From Casuarina equisetifolia (Eukaryota > Streptophyta > Magnoliopsida > Fagales > Casuarinaceae), in NCBI GenBank assembly GCA_028551475.1, contig CM052361.1:17239274-17303273 (forward strand): a stretch of DNA of 64,000 bases, in the 5' to 3' direction. This document shows, piece by piece, positions 36,571-48,310 of the stretch; the first letter of the stretch is position 1, and each line of letters opens with the position of its first letter. The translations under genes and the position numbers were made by a program. The notes beneath the pieces were generated by a model. It saw nothing but the letters and a program-made list of their open reading frames with translations, was not told where the DNA came from and ran no database searches.

Positions 36571-37550
36571 TTTTTTTTTGTGAAAGGTCAAATTATATAT
36601 CACCCGTAAAAAAATTTACAAGATTGTTCGATTACAAAATATTATCATCTAAGTTCAAATATTGCACTTGGCAAATTCCAAAACTCTTGTAAAAATTTTA
36701 TTACAATTTGTAAGTTTGACTCCTCTGGTAGATGAAATCTTCCTTCTCACATTCTTTTTGATTTTAGCAATAATAATTGAGTTATCTAGACTTGTATCGC
36801 TGAATATTCTTATATTCCTTTCTCTCCAAATGTGATACAATATAGTCTTGAAAGATATACTAAGCAAAGTTGCTGTAAAGCTCTTACTCTTAACAATCTT
36901 GATTATCCAACATATTTCAGCTATCCAGTGTTCAATTCTTCGAGTTAATCCATTCATGCCTAGCAAAGCCTTCCAGATGTAGTTTGTAAACCTGCATTTA
37001 ATAAATAAATGTTCTTGTGATTCTTCTTCTTGTTGGTAGAAGTTACATTGTAGATCCATTGAACTATTCCATTTAGCCACCCGATCTGCTGTTGATAGTT
37101 TGTCTTTCAAAGTGATCCAGTAGATAAAATTATGCTTTGGTACTCTTTCTTTCCAGACAAGTCTTGCCCATTTAATATCTTCTTTGTTCTCTCTTAGTAC
37201 TACATAACTTTTGGCAATATTGTATTCTGAGTCCGTCACCTGTTGCATAAGTTCACTTCTTACTTGTAAAATATTCCTAAAGCTCCAAGCTAGTGATCCT
37301 TTCATCTCAACTTCTAATACATTCTTTTCCTTCAAATTTTCTGTTATCATCCATTTAACCCATAAAGAGTTTGTGTTGGGGTGCACAAGAGACCATAAGA
37401 GTTTTCCAATTGCCACCTTATTCCAAGTATGAATGTCTATCATACCCAATCCTCTATAAATTTTAGGCCAACAAACTTCTTTCTATGCTATTTTTTCTAC
37501 ACATCGTCCATTAGATTTACCTGCCCAAAGGAAGGTTCTACGGGCTATTG
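36571..37550 (-). mobile_element. 5'-truncated LINE (3' end of ORF2) inserted in the copia element
   Basis: The minus strand encodes the C-terminal part of a plant L1-type ORF2. It has the end of the reverse transcriptase region (GKLLW motif, with AGKSNGR and GLGMIDIHTWN just before it), then the zf-RVT domain with W…RVPKHNFIYW, LSTADRV and the SQEHLFIKCRFTNYIW motif. The frame is open for 264 codons (36655-37449), with a stop just upstream. An A run (plus-strand T tract at about 36571-36580) marks the 3' end. The second cysteine of the zinc-binding pair is replaced (CNFY). No target duplication is evident. It lies between RNase H and the 3' LTR of the copia element, in opposite orientation. 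Confidence 0.9.
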
Positions 37551-37740
37551 TAGATCTAGAATATATTTATATGTAAATATATTTATTATTTCATTATTTT
37601 GTGCGTACTTGTATATGAAGTAACTGATGCTTCTATTTGTATTTGACAAACAAGCAAACAGGCCTTCGGGCTCTTTCTCGGGTTCTAGTAAGTTTGGCTG
37701 CCTTCAGCCACTTTTCGCATTGGGTTTGTTAAAGTTTTCG
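37546..37740 (+). repeat. 3' LTR of the worn copia element
   Basis: The second half aligns with 30330-30415 (ggctctttctcgg, then cacttttcgcattgggttt). The first part is too worn for certain alignment. Confidence 0.65.
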
Positions 37741-39484
37741 CAACTCAATAGTCGAGAAATTTAAAATATACAGTTGCTTGTGTAGATCTAGAAAGCTAAA
37801 AAGCATACCAAAGAGAAAGGAACACGTGGGAATGTGAAAAGCATTAATTGACTGTTTTGTGATGGCAGAACGATTAAATTGGTCCATTGCATTTAGTTGC
37901 ATCTCAAGTTAAATTTTAGGATAGAAAAATTATTTTAAAGATACTTTTGATAAACTATTATATCAAGAAGACCCATTATGATAATTTTTTCTAGAGGAAT
38001 TCTAACTGAAACTATAATTTTAACCTTAAATCACAATTATGAAAACTTAGAAGAACAGAAAGACAAAATCTGAAAAAAGAAATTGGTGGAAGTAACTTTA
38101 AAAGATAGTTGGCTATCATCAAAACAAATTTTAAGGTGGTCCATAACTCTAAAATCGATTTCCTAGGATGACTAAACTTCCTCACGGCTCTTTGGAGATG
38201 ATTAAACACTCACTTTAGTTTATTTTGAGATTATTTGTCTAAGTCAAAAGTATGGAAGTGAGGAACTATCCGTAAATACGGTCTCCTAGAAATATTCCTA
38301 GAAGCCCCATTTGACTCATTCGAATCACTTTCAATGATTTTGTTGATCATCGCAAAGCAACATCCCTCAAAACCAATTAAAAGAGATGGTTAAATACCCT
38401 AAAGGACCTAAGAGAACGGTTATTTTACATTGAAAGCGACCTTTTCTTTTATTTCTCGATTTTGTTTTATTTGAGACTAGGACTATAATTATATAAAAAG
38501 GTAATATCGAACAATCTATTCAGTATAGTAGTTTACATAAATTGATACTAAAATAATAATTTTTTTCTAAAACAGAATAAGATGGGGGCTACCAATAAAC
38601 GAAACCAGGGGGTAGAACTTTCTAGGGACTAGGGCAGTCTATGTTGCTTCCCAATGTTGTGCTCCAGAATTTCATGTTGCTTTGTAACGAAGATATCTAG
38701 TTGACTTTGTAAGCAACCTTGGAAACCGAAAAATTATTAATCCTGTTTTTTGGGGCCGGCAAAAGGGGTGGTAAGAAGTAATTGGCCGTCTTAGATTTTA
38801 ATAATTACGGACTTCCGGAGCTTACCAAGACGTGCTGAATTAAAATAACTGCGAAAGCCAGCTGTCCTATATTCTAAAATTCATCGATGGCCTTAAAATT
38901 ATCCCGTAAAGACTGGTCAACGAAAACTGTATATGAAATCATCATGAAGCATTTTGTATCGTTCATTTATTCTTCTTCCGTAACTTTTCTTTTTACCTCT
39001 TCGTTTTACTACATTTCTGATCTAAACTTGAGAACTTTACAGAAGAAGAAAAAGATCGCAGAGGTTCCTCTAATCAGGCAACCCAAGGCAAGAAATTAAC
39101 GGAAACCCTACTCTCAGTTTTAAACTCTGTATCATGTTAATAAATCCAACTTGAATCAGATCCAATAACTTGATAACAAAGCTATTGGTAGAAGATTTTA
39201 AAGTCTTGAGTGGGGAGAAAAAAAAAACTAGGCTCTAAAAAGCGATAAACAAAAGTCAACCATGCTCCAAGAACAGTTCGCATGAATGACAGCACAAGTG
39301 TTCATGAGACGTAGAAGGAGTGAAGAAATCAAGGGATACCAGATATGATTTTTCCCCCTTCAGATAGCCGATTATTCGTGTTTTCTCTTCAAGAAATGTA
39401 ATAAGTGGTCAAAATATCTTTGGAGAAGGAAAAGAAAAAAGAAAAGACTATATCTCTATATCAACAAACACATCAAACCTTAAA
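37741..39484. other. Intergenic
   Basis: AT-rich, with no supportable gene or element apart from the 3' flank of the 149-residue gene at its right end. A 70-codon open frame at 38887 looks like chance. Confidence 0.4.
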
Positions 39485-39934
39485 TCAAGCATTCTCAGTT
39501 ACATAACCTAATGCTTCCCAGTAGTTGTTCCACAGATCTGATATCAACGTTGTGACCATCTCGGAGAAGCTCTCGACAAGCTCTGGCACATCATTCAACA
39601 ACCCTTCGAGAGATGTCCTTGTTTTCTCCACAAGGTCTCCAATCGCTGATCCAGTAGCAGCAGCAGATCCCGTGACGGCGGTTATAAGAGTATCAAAAGC
39701 ACTAGAAATAATAGTTTTTATCACTTCTATCAGAAGCTCTAAGAAGTATTCCACGCATCCCTTGATGGCCTCCGCGACTTGTTCTAGCATACCCTTGAAG
39801 GCTTCGCCTGGTACTTTGAGTCCATACAGCAATACCACGATGAAGTTAGCGACCGAGGTGAAGAGCAATCGGGTCGCGAAATTCGATAACGTGGTTATCG
39901 CCAAGAAAATGAATTTCAGAAGGAAAACCACCAT
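39485..39934 (-). CDS. Single-exon hydrophobic helix-rich protein, 149 aa
   Basis: An uninterrupted 149-codon frame with good start context, a TATA-like TATAAGTA on the minus strand (39990-39997) about 55-60 bp before the ATG, and codon use unlike the surrounding fossil DNA. The N-terminal 40 residues are strongly hydrophobic (LLKFIFLAITTLSNFA … FIVVLLYGLKVPG) and may form one or two membrane helices or a signal anchor. The rest is amphipathic helix with an Ala/Gly/Thr-rich turn (ITAVTGSAAATGSAIG) and a conserved-looking tail (DLWNNYWEALGYV). I recall uncharacterised plant proteins of similar size and layout, but I know no function. Membrane association is inference. It has no partner genes nearby. 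Confidence 0.72.
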   Translation of the reverse strand: MVVFLLKFIFLAITTLSNFATRLLFTSVANFIVVLLYGLKVPGEAFKGMLEQVAEAIKGCVEYFLELLIEVIKTIISSAFDTLITAVTGSAAATGSAIGDLVEKTRTSLEGLLNDVPELVESFSEMVTTLISDLWNNYWEALGYVTENA

Positions 39935-41852
39935 TTGGGTTGAGACGAAGAGAAGATGAAAACTTGGGGAGGAGGCTCAGGTTTCTGTATACTTATACAA
40001 CATTCCAAATGTTCAAGTTGTTGAAAATGATGTTGTCTTCGGATTAGTTTATATAGTTGAATCGTAGAATGACATGTGAATGCTCTGTTCAGTTTGAATA
40101 ATAGGAAGAAGTTGTTGTCCTCACATCTAAGAAATTTCCAGTCGCCCTTTTATACGTAAACATCGACTGACAAGTCTCATTTAATAACGCGCAACAAGAA
40201 AGTGCTTGCTGGAAAACAAAGGTAGAATCTTCCAAGCAACTCGTAACGTGTGAAGCTAAATCTCAAGGACATGTCTGGAGGTCCCATGAATCCGCTTCTT
40301 TCAAGTTTCATTTTACTTTCCGAGCGTCTGCCAATATGAGAGTTTTCGGTTCCATTTCGAAGGAAATTGACCCGGGTCCATGACCGACCAAAAAGCTCTA
40401 CGTAACTTGCGTTTCAAGGGTACTTTCGAGGGGGGTTATGGACGTCACACCTACAGGAGAGTGATCGATTCCATTTTATACGTGATTGAACAGCTGGATC
40501 CATTACCAAACGTAAAACATATTCCATTCTTTCTTATTTTTAATAATCTAGACAATAGTCTTTTTTAAAGCATTTTCAAGTCAATCAAAAATATAATAAA
40601 GAGATTCAAATCCAGATATTTGTTTTGCAAGATTTTCAATATAAGCTTGCTTTACCATCTCGTCTTGTTCAAAACATAATCCATTCTTATATGTTGGTCA
40701 AATTCACAATTAAACAAAAAAAAAAGGAATAAGAGAGTATATTGCTTTTTCTTTTTTGGCTAGAAGTGTCTAGAACATGTTTGGTTCAAGATGAATATTT
40801 TCACTTAGGCGTAGAATTAAATTAGCACCTGAAAGCGTTTTTCGAAACTACTGATTAGTATATCCAATCAGTAGATTTGTATTCGAGGACTGTGAAAAAA
40901 AAATTATTGTAAAGTTGTTCAGATTTTCGAGAATTAAAAAAACTACGTCTTTTTCTTATTGTCATTGAGATGAGTCTTTTAAAGCAAGAATGAAGCATAT
41001 TTAATAAACATGTAAGGAATTTGGTTTTAGACGCCATGAAGTACGCTTGAGATAGTAGATATCCATTATCGATTTAGAATAGTGTCATATATCCCATTAT
41101 GAATTATAAACACCTCCCCCTTTAACCAATACAAAAAAGAAGAAAAGAGAGAGAAAAAAAAAAAGAAGGTAGTTGGCACATGATAGCGCTCTTCTTTTCC
41201 ATGTTTGAAGATCTTCCAATTTGAAATTCAAAAGGGATAAATATAAAAGTTCACATGATATAGTTGTTATCCTAGTAGGTTTTTAAGTTTTGCTCTTTCA
41301 ATATTTGTTTAGAAGGCTTACTTCCTCTCTTAAATTGCTTATAACAAAAAAGACACATAATCATTACATGTTAGTATATCAACAATGTGAGACATACATT
41401 TGAATTTCTATATGTTTCATTGCATATAATGCAGGAAAACACATCTCATGGGATATATAATCTATGAGTACTTTTATGCCTAACTTGAAACCTAAATTCT
41501 TTTGTTATATTCAAAAGATTCAATTTCTCTATTAAAACTACTTATGTATACTAAATTATCAATATGCCAACATATTATGCTCCTCATATATAAATGCATT
41601 CTCCTTTCTTACAAGTTGAAGGAAGAAATAAGCTTTCTAAATGTGTTATTAGATCTCAAGTTCAGGAAGCAGCACTCCTTTTGTATGAATCAAACATGAA
41701 GATTGCCTAAATCTTACTTTAGGGTCATCTTTAAAATAAACTATATTCTTTACTTTCATAAGCTAACTTGTAAGAAAGAAGAAACTTGTAGAATTTCAAC
41801 AATATCTCCCATTAACTTCAACAACCCAAACTACCAAACTAGAAGTCCTTAG
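39935..41852. other. Upstream region of the 149-aa gene and intergenic DNA
   Basis: 39935-40370 is the likely promoter of the minus-strand gene, with two GAAnnTTC words (aagaaatttcc near 40129, gaatcttcc near 40223). A 62-codon open frame at 40380 is not supported. The remainder is AT-rich with nothing recognised. Confidence 0.4.
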
Positions 41853-42172
41853 TGTTACAAGTTTGAGTTCTATTTCAAATGGTCAACTCAATAAAGAGAT
41901 TAACCAAACTCCTTTATATGGTCAAATTATTCCACTTTTCTTCACAATTTGAAAAAAGTTCATGACATTCTCTGCTACTTAAATTTATGTTGCCTATGAC
42001 GTGAGTATAACAATCATAAGCCAATGGATTAAATCATAATTTGACTTTGATATCACTTGTCAAAGGTTTAAATTCCATCTCAAAATATTAACTCAATGAA
42101 AGAAGTAGTCAAATTTTCTTGTATATTTAGATTATCTAATTTGCTTTCTCAATGTGGAGAAAGTACATGACA
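41853..42172 (-). mobile_element. Worn TRIM-like element
   Basis: Two diverged direct repeats, 41853-41967 and 42056-42172, share tcaactcaat/ttaactcaat, caaatt and catgaca at matching places. Next to the right copy, the minus strand reads TGATATCAAAG, close to the TGGTATCAGAG primer site. LTRs of about 115 bp and an internal part of about 88 bp resemble the size of the TRIM at 28288. Old and worn. Confidence 0.55.
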
Positions 42173-43257
42173 CTAGTTCCTCCCTCCTAAGAAATAAAGG
42201 CATCATATTTATCATATTAGGAGTATAAAGGCAATTTCTTGCCCAAGAAATTAGGTCAATTTAAAAACTGCAACTACGTGAGGAGTTGGGAAGGCGGTTA
42301 AAAACGGAGCCTTGTTGCGTGCAAGACCAAGTGTTTCGGATCGAAGTTCACCAACTCATAAAAGGTTTATAATTCCTTAGGATAATAACCCGATTTTGTT
42401 GTTCTTTAACCACCCTTCTAAACATTTCAAATTGCAAATCCTGCGTGACATTGGGTAGCTAATGCAGAAGCCCCATACGTTGAAAATACGCATGAATCAA
42501 AGCTCATGACACTCAGACCCACCTAACGTCATCGAGTCTCATTACCAAACCATCATTTCAAAATCATATCTTTTTGTCCTTTCCTCGGACCAAGGCATAA
42601 TTGGTTCTATTTTAAAGTATAAGTTTGGTAAGTTGTCCATAAGTGACCTTTATTCGGAAGTATTAGCCTCACCTCGTGGAAGCGTAAAAGTGTAGAGGAT
42701 TTCAATCTTGACTCTCTGGGTCTTCACGATTTTTATTTTGGAATTTTTTTGATTAATTTCATGAATTCGAGATCTAATTGTGGATGATGGTAGATATTAG
42801 GTTTCGTTGACTTTCTAACAACGGGGTTTCACACAGCCTAAATACAAGGGTTTCTTCACATTTTCACAGAAAGTTTCTGTAGAGTGTCGTTTATGTTTAA
42901 GTTAAAAAAAATTAAAACTAATATAATTTCATCAATAATAGAGATGAAAATTTTAATAACTCGTAGTCCGTTTGAATAAGGCCCACTTGAGTAAATGTGA
43001 AACGGATTGATGGGATTTCCCTTACTCAAAACCAGGTAGTTCAAAAAATAATCTAGCGGAAGGGCAGCATAGCAAAGTTGAAGAAAGCACGACAACGGAG
43101 CACAAACTTACTTTCTCCAAGGGTCCTCTAAAGGCGCCAAAAAAGTCATCCCACGACGTTCAAAACCCCTGAATAGTAACGATGAGCCTGACCGCTGATT
43201 AGCCCGCTAGTATAAGAAAGTATACTTCTTGGCCATGCTTGATTCCGTGGCTCTAAT
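42173..43257. other. Intergenic
   Basis: No gene or RNA supported. The five bases before 43258 (CTAAT) are the left target duplication of the copia element that follows. Confidence 0.45.
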
Positions 43258-43543
43258 TGCTAGAGATAAGCAATCAACAGTTCCTCCTCAAGAAGAACCA
43301 ACAACGATAACTTTGCTAGATCAGCATGCCAAGTCAGTCAAACCACTCCAATTGTAACAACTATCATTTTGTTAAGATTGTTATCTAGTTACAATGTTAC
43401 TTAACATAAAGTTCCTATATTAAGTCACTTATACCCTTGAGCAGCTCTATATAAAGAGATTGACTCAAGCTATATGATTATCTTCTCAATACAACAGCTA
43501 GAGAGCTTCATGAGGTCATTCATTCTTTCTTCATTTTTCTATA
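43258..43543 (+). repeat. 5' LTR of the 43 kb copia element
   Basis: 286 bp, preceded by CTAAT and followed by primer site tggtatcaaac. A TATA-like ctatataaag lies at about 43447-43456. Confidence 0.92.
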
Positions 43544-46500
43544 TGGTATCAAACCTGACCTCCCTACTTTGCTCTTCATCTATGGATCCTATTTCTATGT
43601 ATCCTTTTCCTAATGGCACTAATATTGCCAATTTTGTTTCTCTCAAGCTTAATGAGAAGAACTTCATTCCCTGGATGACGCAGATGAAGTGTTTGTTTCA
43701 AACACAACGTATATTAGGCTTCCTTATTGAAGAAATTCCTCCTCCAGTCACATCAATCATTGTTTTTGATTTTGAAGTTCCAAATCCTCTCTATCACCAG
43801 TGGTTATAGAGTAATCATCTTGCTTGCTCTTGGCTTATTAGTAGCCTTGCCAAGGAGACTGTGGGGCTAATTTTTGAATTAGAGGACTTTGTTGATGTGT
43901 GGAGAACAATTTGTGACCATTTTGCTAAACAAACTTTTGCTTGTGAATATGAGATCCATTCCAAAATGCATCGGCTGCAGAAGGAAGGTAAGGCTTTACA
44001 ATCCTTTCTCTTTGAATTCCAAAGCCTCTATAACTAATTCAGTGCTATCGGAAAACATCTTTCTAATTCCTATGAAACTTATCACCTCTTGGAAGGCTTA
44101 GGAAAGGAGTACAAATCATTCTTGGCCACAATGTTTAGGCCATTGATTCCTCTACATTTTGATGTTGTATCTTAGCTTTAAGCCTTCAGTTTAAGGCATA
44201 TTTGCCACAATCCAGCTGCTAATCACTCAATTATATATTTCTCTTTGTGTACCAATCACTTTAGTCACTCTGGTGGTCTAGGTAGGGGTTCCTCTCAATC
44301 CACCACCTCTGGTTTTTCTTCTTAAAAGCATGGTTTTCCTCTTGCCACATAGAATGGTAGAAATAATCATTGCTTCTTTTTTAATAACAAACAAGACTAC
44401 AACACTTTTGTTACTTGTCGGATCTGCTCTAAACATGTTCATAATGCCTTGGAGTGTTACAAAAGGTTTAATCACTCTTATCAAGCCTCTAACATCCCTC
44501 TTAAGCCTTGATAGCCTTATACCTTGATGATCCTTAGCTTAATCATGATAAATGGATTCCTGATTCCGGAGCTAACACACATGTTACTTCCACAATTGGT
44601 AAGCTAACATCTATCTCTCCTTATATTGGCAATGAACACATTTAAGTGGGAAATGGAGATATTCTGAAAGTCACGTACATTATTGGTTTCTCTCTAAATC
44701 TTAGCTTCCATTGCATAGTGTTATGGTTGCCTTGAAAGTTCAGAGAAATTTGCTTTTAGGCTGTAGGCTCACTTCTGATTATCCATGCTATTTCATTTTT
44801 ACTAAATGCTTCTTCTACATTCAGGAGCTGTAGACACATAGAACTCTAGTGAAAGGAATTAGATGCCATGGACTTTATCTGCTACCTAACAACCACTTTC
44901 TACTTCTATTCTCCAATAAGCAACTATGTGTACCTTATGATCTTTAGCACAAGAGACTTGGCTACCCTGGAGGTGCCATTCTATAACATCTTCTTCATCA
45001 AAATAAGATTGCAACCATTAGTGCTACTACATTCTGTTAACCATGCCATCTCAATAAGAGCAACCATTTCCCATTTCTTATATTTGACACTAGAGTCTCA
45101 TGGCCCTTAGAGAAAATCCATAGTGACTTGTGGGACCCTTCCTTGTTATCTTACATTAAGGGTTATGCTTTTATGTCCTATTTATGGACAATTATAGTAG
45201 ATATATAGGGACTTCTCCTCTAAAATGCAAGGTTGACTTGTTTAAAGTATTTGTGCAATTGCAAACCAATGTGGTAAAACAATTTGATATTCCTATTAAA
45301 ACACTTTAATTAAAAGGTGGAAGAAAATATTTGAGTAAAATCTTCACCATTATTTTGCCACAAATGGAATTCATCATCTTTTCCCTTGTCCACACACATC
45401 ATAACAAAATGGTGAGGCTGAAAGAAAGCACATGCACATTATTAAGTTAGGGTTAGCCATGATGTTTGACTCTGCCATGCCTAAATCTTATTGGTTTGAA
45501 GCCTTCTCCATTACCACCTTCCTGATTAACCAATTACCATCACCAAATTTAGCACAACAATCTCCTTTCTTTCTTCTATACAATTAGGAACCAAATTACT
45601 CTTCTTTCAAAGTCTTTGGCCGTAGCTGTTATCCATATCTACATGACTATGTTGCACACAAGCTCTTTGAATAGTCCTTGTGGTATGTATTTCTTAGCTA
45701 CAGTGATATCCATAAAGGATATTGTTGTTTTCACATCCCTTCACAAATATTATTCACCTCACGCCATGTATTATTTGATGAAAGATCCTTCCCATTTCAT
45801 AATCTTAGCTTTCCTCCCTCACCTACTTCTACTACCTCATATTTTACATTCAATTGTTTTTCTAAATTCCTTCATCCCATTTCTGATTCATATACTTCTC
45901 CCACAAATTGTGCTAATTCTTCAAACTTATCTTTTACCATGGCTCAAGACACTACTATAACACTATTGGGAGATTCTTCAACCATTACCTCATCATCACA
46001 ACCAATTTTGCAACCTCCAACACCAACTATACCATTACTTTACAACTAGAACAACCTTCTTCAGTTTTAGCTACACTACTTACTACAAAAATTTCTCAAC
46101 AACCTTCAATACTAGCTATTACCATTAATCTTCAATCAAATCAGCCTTCTAATGTACCCATTCCTCAAAAACAACTTCAGCCACATTCAAAGTCGGTAAT
46201 TTCAGATTTTGTTACAACCTTTGACAACACAACTATATCTATTAACCAGCTTGCTTCTATTAACTCCATTCCACCTCTAACCACTGTTGTCAACATGACA
46301 ACCTCTCCTACTTTAGTTTCACCTCCACCATTTACTACTAAACAATATACTAGTCCATCCCCTATAGTTTTGTCATCACCTTCAATTTAAAATAGTCTAT
46401 TTCCTGCTCCATCACACTACGCTTTATCAACTAGCATAAGTTCTCCTTAAATGAGTACTAAAGCTCAACATGAGATATTTAAACCAAATCCTAAGTATGC

Positions 46501-46639
46501 TCTAAACACCACCATTATTGCATCCCCACTTCCTACTACCATTCAATTAGTTCTTAATCATCTGGGTTGGAAGGCAACCATGGATGAAGAAATGGTTGCT
46601 TTGCATACAACCAAGATATGAACTTTAGTCCCAAGTGTA

Positions 46640-48310
46640 AGGTTTTATGTCTAACCAAGAAAGGGGGGTTGAATAGGTTTCTATGGTTTTACCTATATTT
46701 TTCTATTATTCTAGATTTCATTTAAGATTGTCATTCAGCACAGATATATCAAAACATATAATTAGATAGATAAGACAAGATAAGAGAACACAAAGGTTTA
46801 CATGGTGGTTTGGCCCTTTTCATCACTTTCACCCCCTTCTCCTTCAATTCAACAAGTTAAAGTCTACTTTACTCCAAGCTAGAAGAAATCCTCTCCTACA
46901 TTTCACAACTCCTCAACAAGGAGTCACTTGTTCCACGGTTACAAAACTTAGGTTGAATCAACCTCAATACATCAAGCAAATCCTTAAATATATAATGTGT
47001 GTGAGGAATAATGCTTCTCAAAAAGCTAATTGAAGATGTGTAAATTCAATTTAAGCTTTACTCACGAAACCCCTAAATTTTCTCAAAGCTAGGGTTTCAG
47101 ATTTACAAAGATCTTTATGTGTAAATAATATTTTAAAGTAATCTAGCATATAGAAAGCTTAATCTAACAGTAGATATTCACAAGATTATAGATTTGAAGG
47201 AATATCACTAGATATTCTTGTTTCGCCAAGGATTGAAGAGCATGGCAGTATGAGTACAAGATTTTCATAAAGCTTCAATCTCTTTCAAGGAAATCAGTAG
47301 TATTTCGTGTAATAGAAATCAAACATCCACTCGAAGCTCTTTATATAGCATATTCTTGAATCTTGAGCTTTTTAGGGTTTCGTTTCAAATCTATTTGAGA
47401 TTTTCCCATTGAGACTTGATGGAAGCAACATGATATAGTTGTAGAGGCAACGATTATCGCAATAGAGGACCGTTTTAATACATCCATCACCTCATTCTTC
47501 TTCTCGTTGGAGAATCAGTAGTTGAGTGAGAGAAGGAGGAGGATCGGCTTCGTGTGCAAATAAGGCTTAGGGCTTATTTTGCTTGACTTAAGAGAATGGT
47601 CTCTTATCAAAGTGAAATGACTATGTTTCACTTAAGTAAAGTCAACTCAGACTGAGCTTTGCAGGCCTGCTTCACAATAGTCCAATAAGTAATCAGTCCA
47701 ATAAGAAATGATCCAACGAGTAATAGTCCAACATGTAATTGGTCTAGTAAGTAACGATCCAACAAGTAATGGTCTAGCAAGTAACGATTCAACAAGTAAC
47801 AATCCAGCAAGTAAAGATCCAACAAGTAAAGATCTAGCAAATAAAGATCAATCAGGCTTGGACCAGTTAGTGAATAGCTTCTCTTATATTTGCATTAAGA
47901 TTGTAGAAACAAGTTACATGAATTTATCCTTCACAAGTACCTATAAGCACACAATCACTAAGTATCATTTTTTCTTTAATATAAGCACTTATATTTTTGC
48001 TCATTAAATCACATAAAGATATTTATCTTAACTTTATATGTGATGTTTGATAATAGAATGTAGGAAGCCATCTACTTTATAATATCATTAGTTGATATTA
48101 TAATTTTCATGCCTTTTGCTTCCTTTGTATTCAATGTATGCACATGAAGATGTTACCATACATTTATAAATAAAATTTTTCTTAACAAAACACATCAACA
48201 CATGATTTTCAACACCAAGGCATTTTGATATGCATCTAGTAGGGTGTAAATGGGTTTTGAAAACCAAACTTGGGGCAAACATGTCATTTTCCAAACTCAA
48301 AGCATGATTG
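46640..48310. mobile_element. Non-coding repeat inserted in the copia reverse transcriptase region
   Basis: About 1.65 kb with no copia similarity separates two parts of the reverse transcriptase region. Near its left end it reads aaggggggttgaatagg, and later ggtttacatggtggtttggc. Similar words occur in the same order in the insertion at 62244-63480, so both appear to be one repeat family. It holds a 15-bp minisatellite. Superfamily not determined, edges approximate. Confidence 0.6.
47680..47855. repeat. 15-bp minisatellite, about 12 units
   Basis: Degenerate units of the type gatccaacaagtaac repeat with a strict 15-bp period. Both strands therefore stay open as five-residue repeats (SKDPT on plus, LLDRY on minus) without being genes. 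Confidence 0.92.

Larger units (their letters stand above)
30216..37740 (+). mobile_element. Worn Ty1/copia element with LTRs, gag to RNase H, and nested insertions
   Basis: A long plus-strand copia fossil. The 5' LTR ends near 30415, directly before TGGTATCAGAC (primer site). The matching 3' LTR ends near 37740, and both share gcattgggtttgt near their ends. Parts in order: gag (about 30960-31300), gag tail with short internal repeats (about 32995-33240), protease (about 33440-33560), integrase (about 33940-34330), reverse transcriptase (about 35100-35760), RNase H (about 36000-36480). A possible target duplication is GCAAA at the left against GCAAC at the right. It is old and broken at many points, holds a SINE-like insertion, and has a LINE inserted near its 3' end. 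Confidence 0.85.

Noticed and set aside
39525-39959. 144-codon frame antisense to the 149-aa gene
   Set aside because: It is the mirror of the minus-strand gene. That strand has the TATA-like word and a protein with coherent hydrophobic and amphipathic segments.
40380-40568. 62-codon open frame on plus
   Set aside because: Too short and unrecognised; no promoter evidence apart from the neighbouring minus-strand gene.
42250-42360. SINE-like sequence with a ggatcgaagttc word
   Set aside because: No A box at a proper distance and no tail or flanking duplication.
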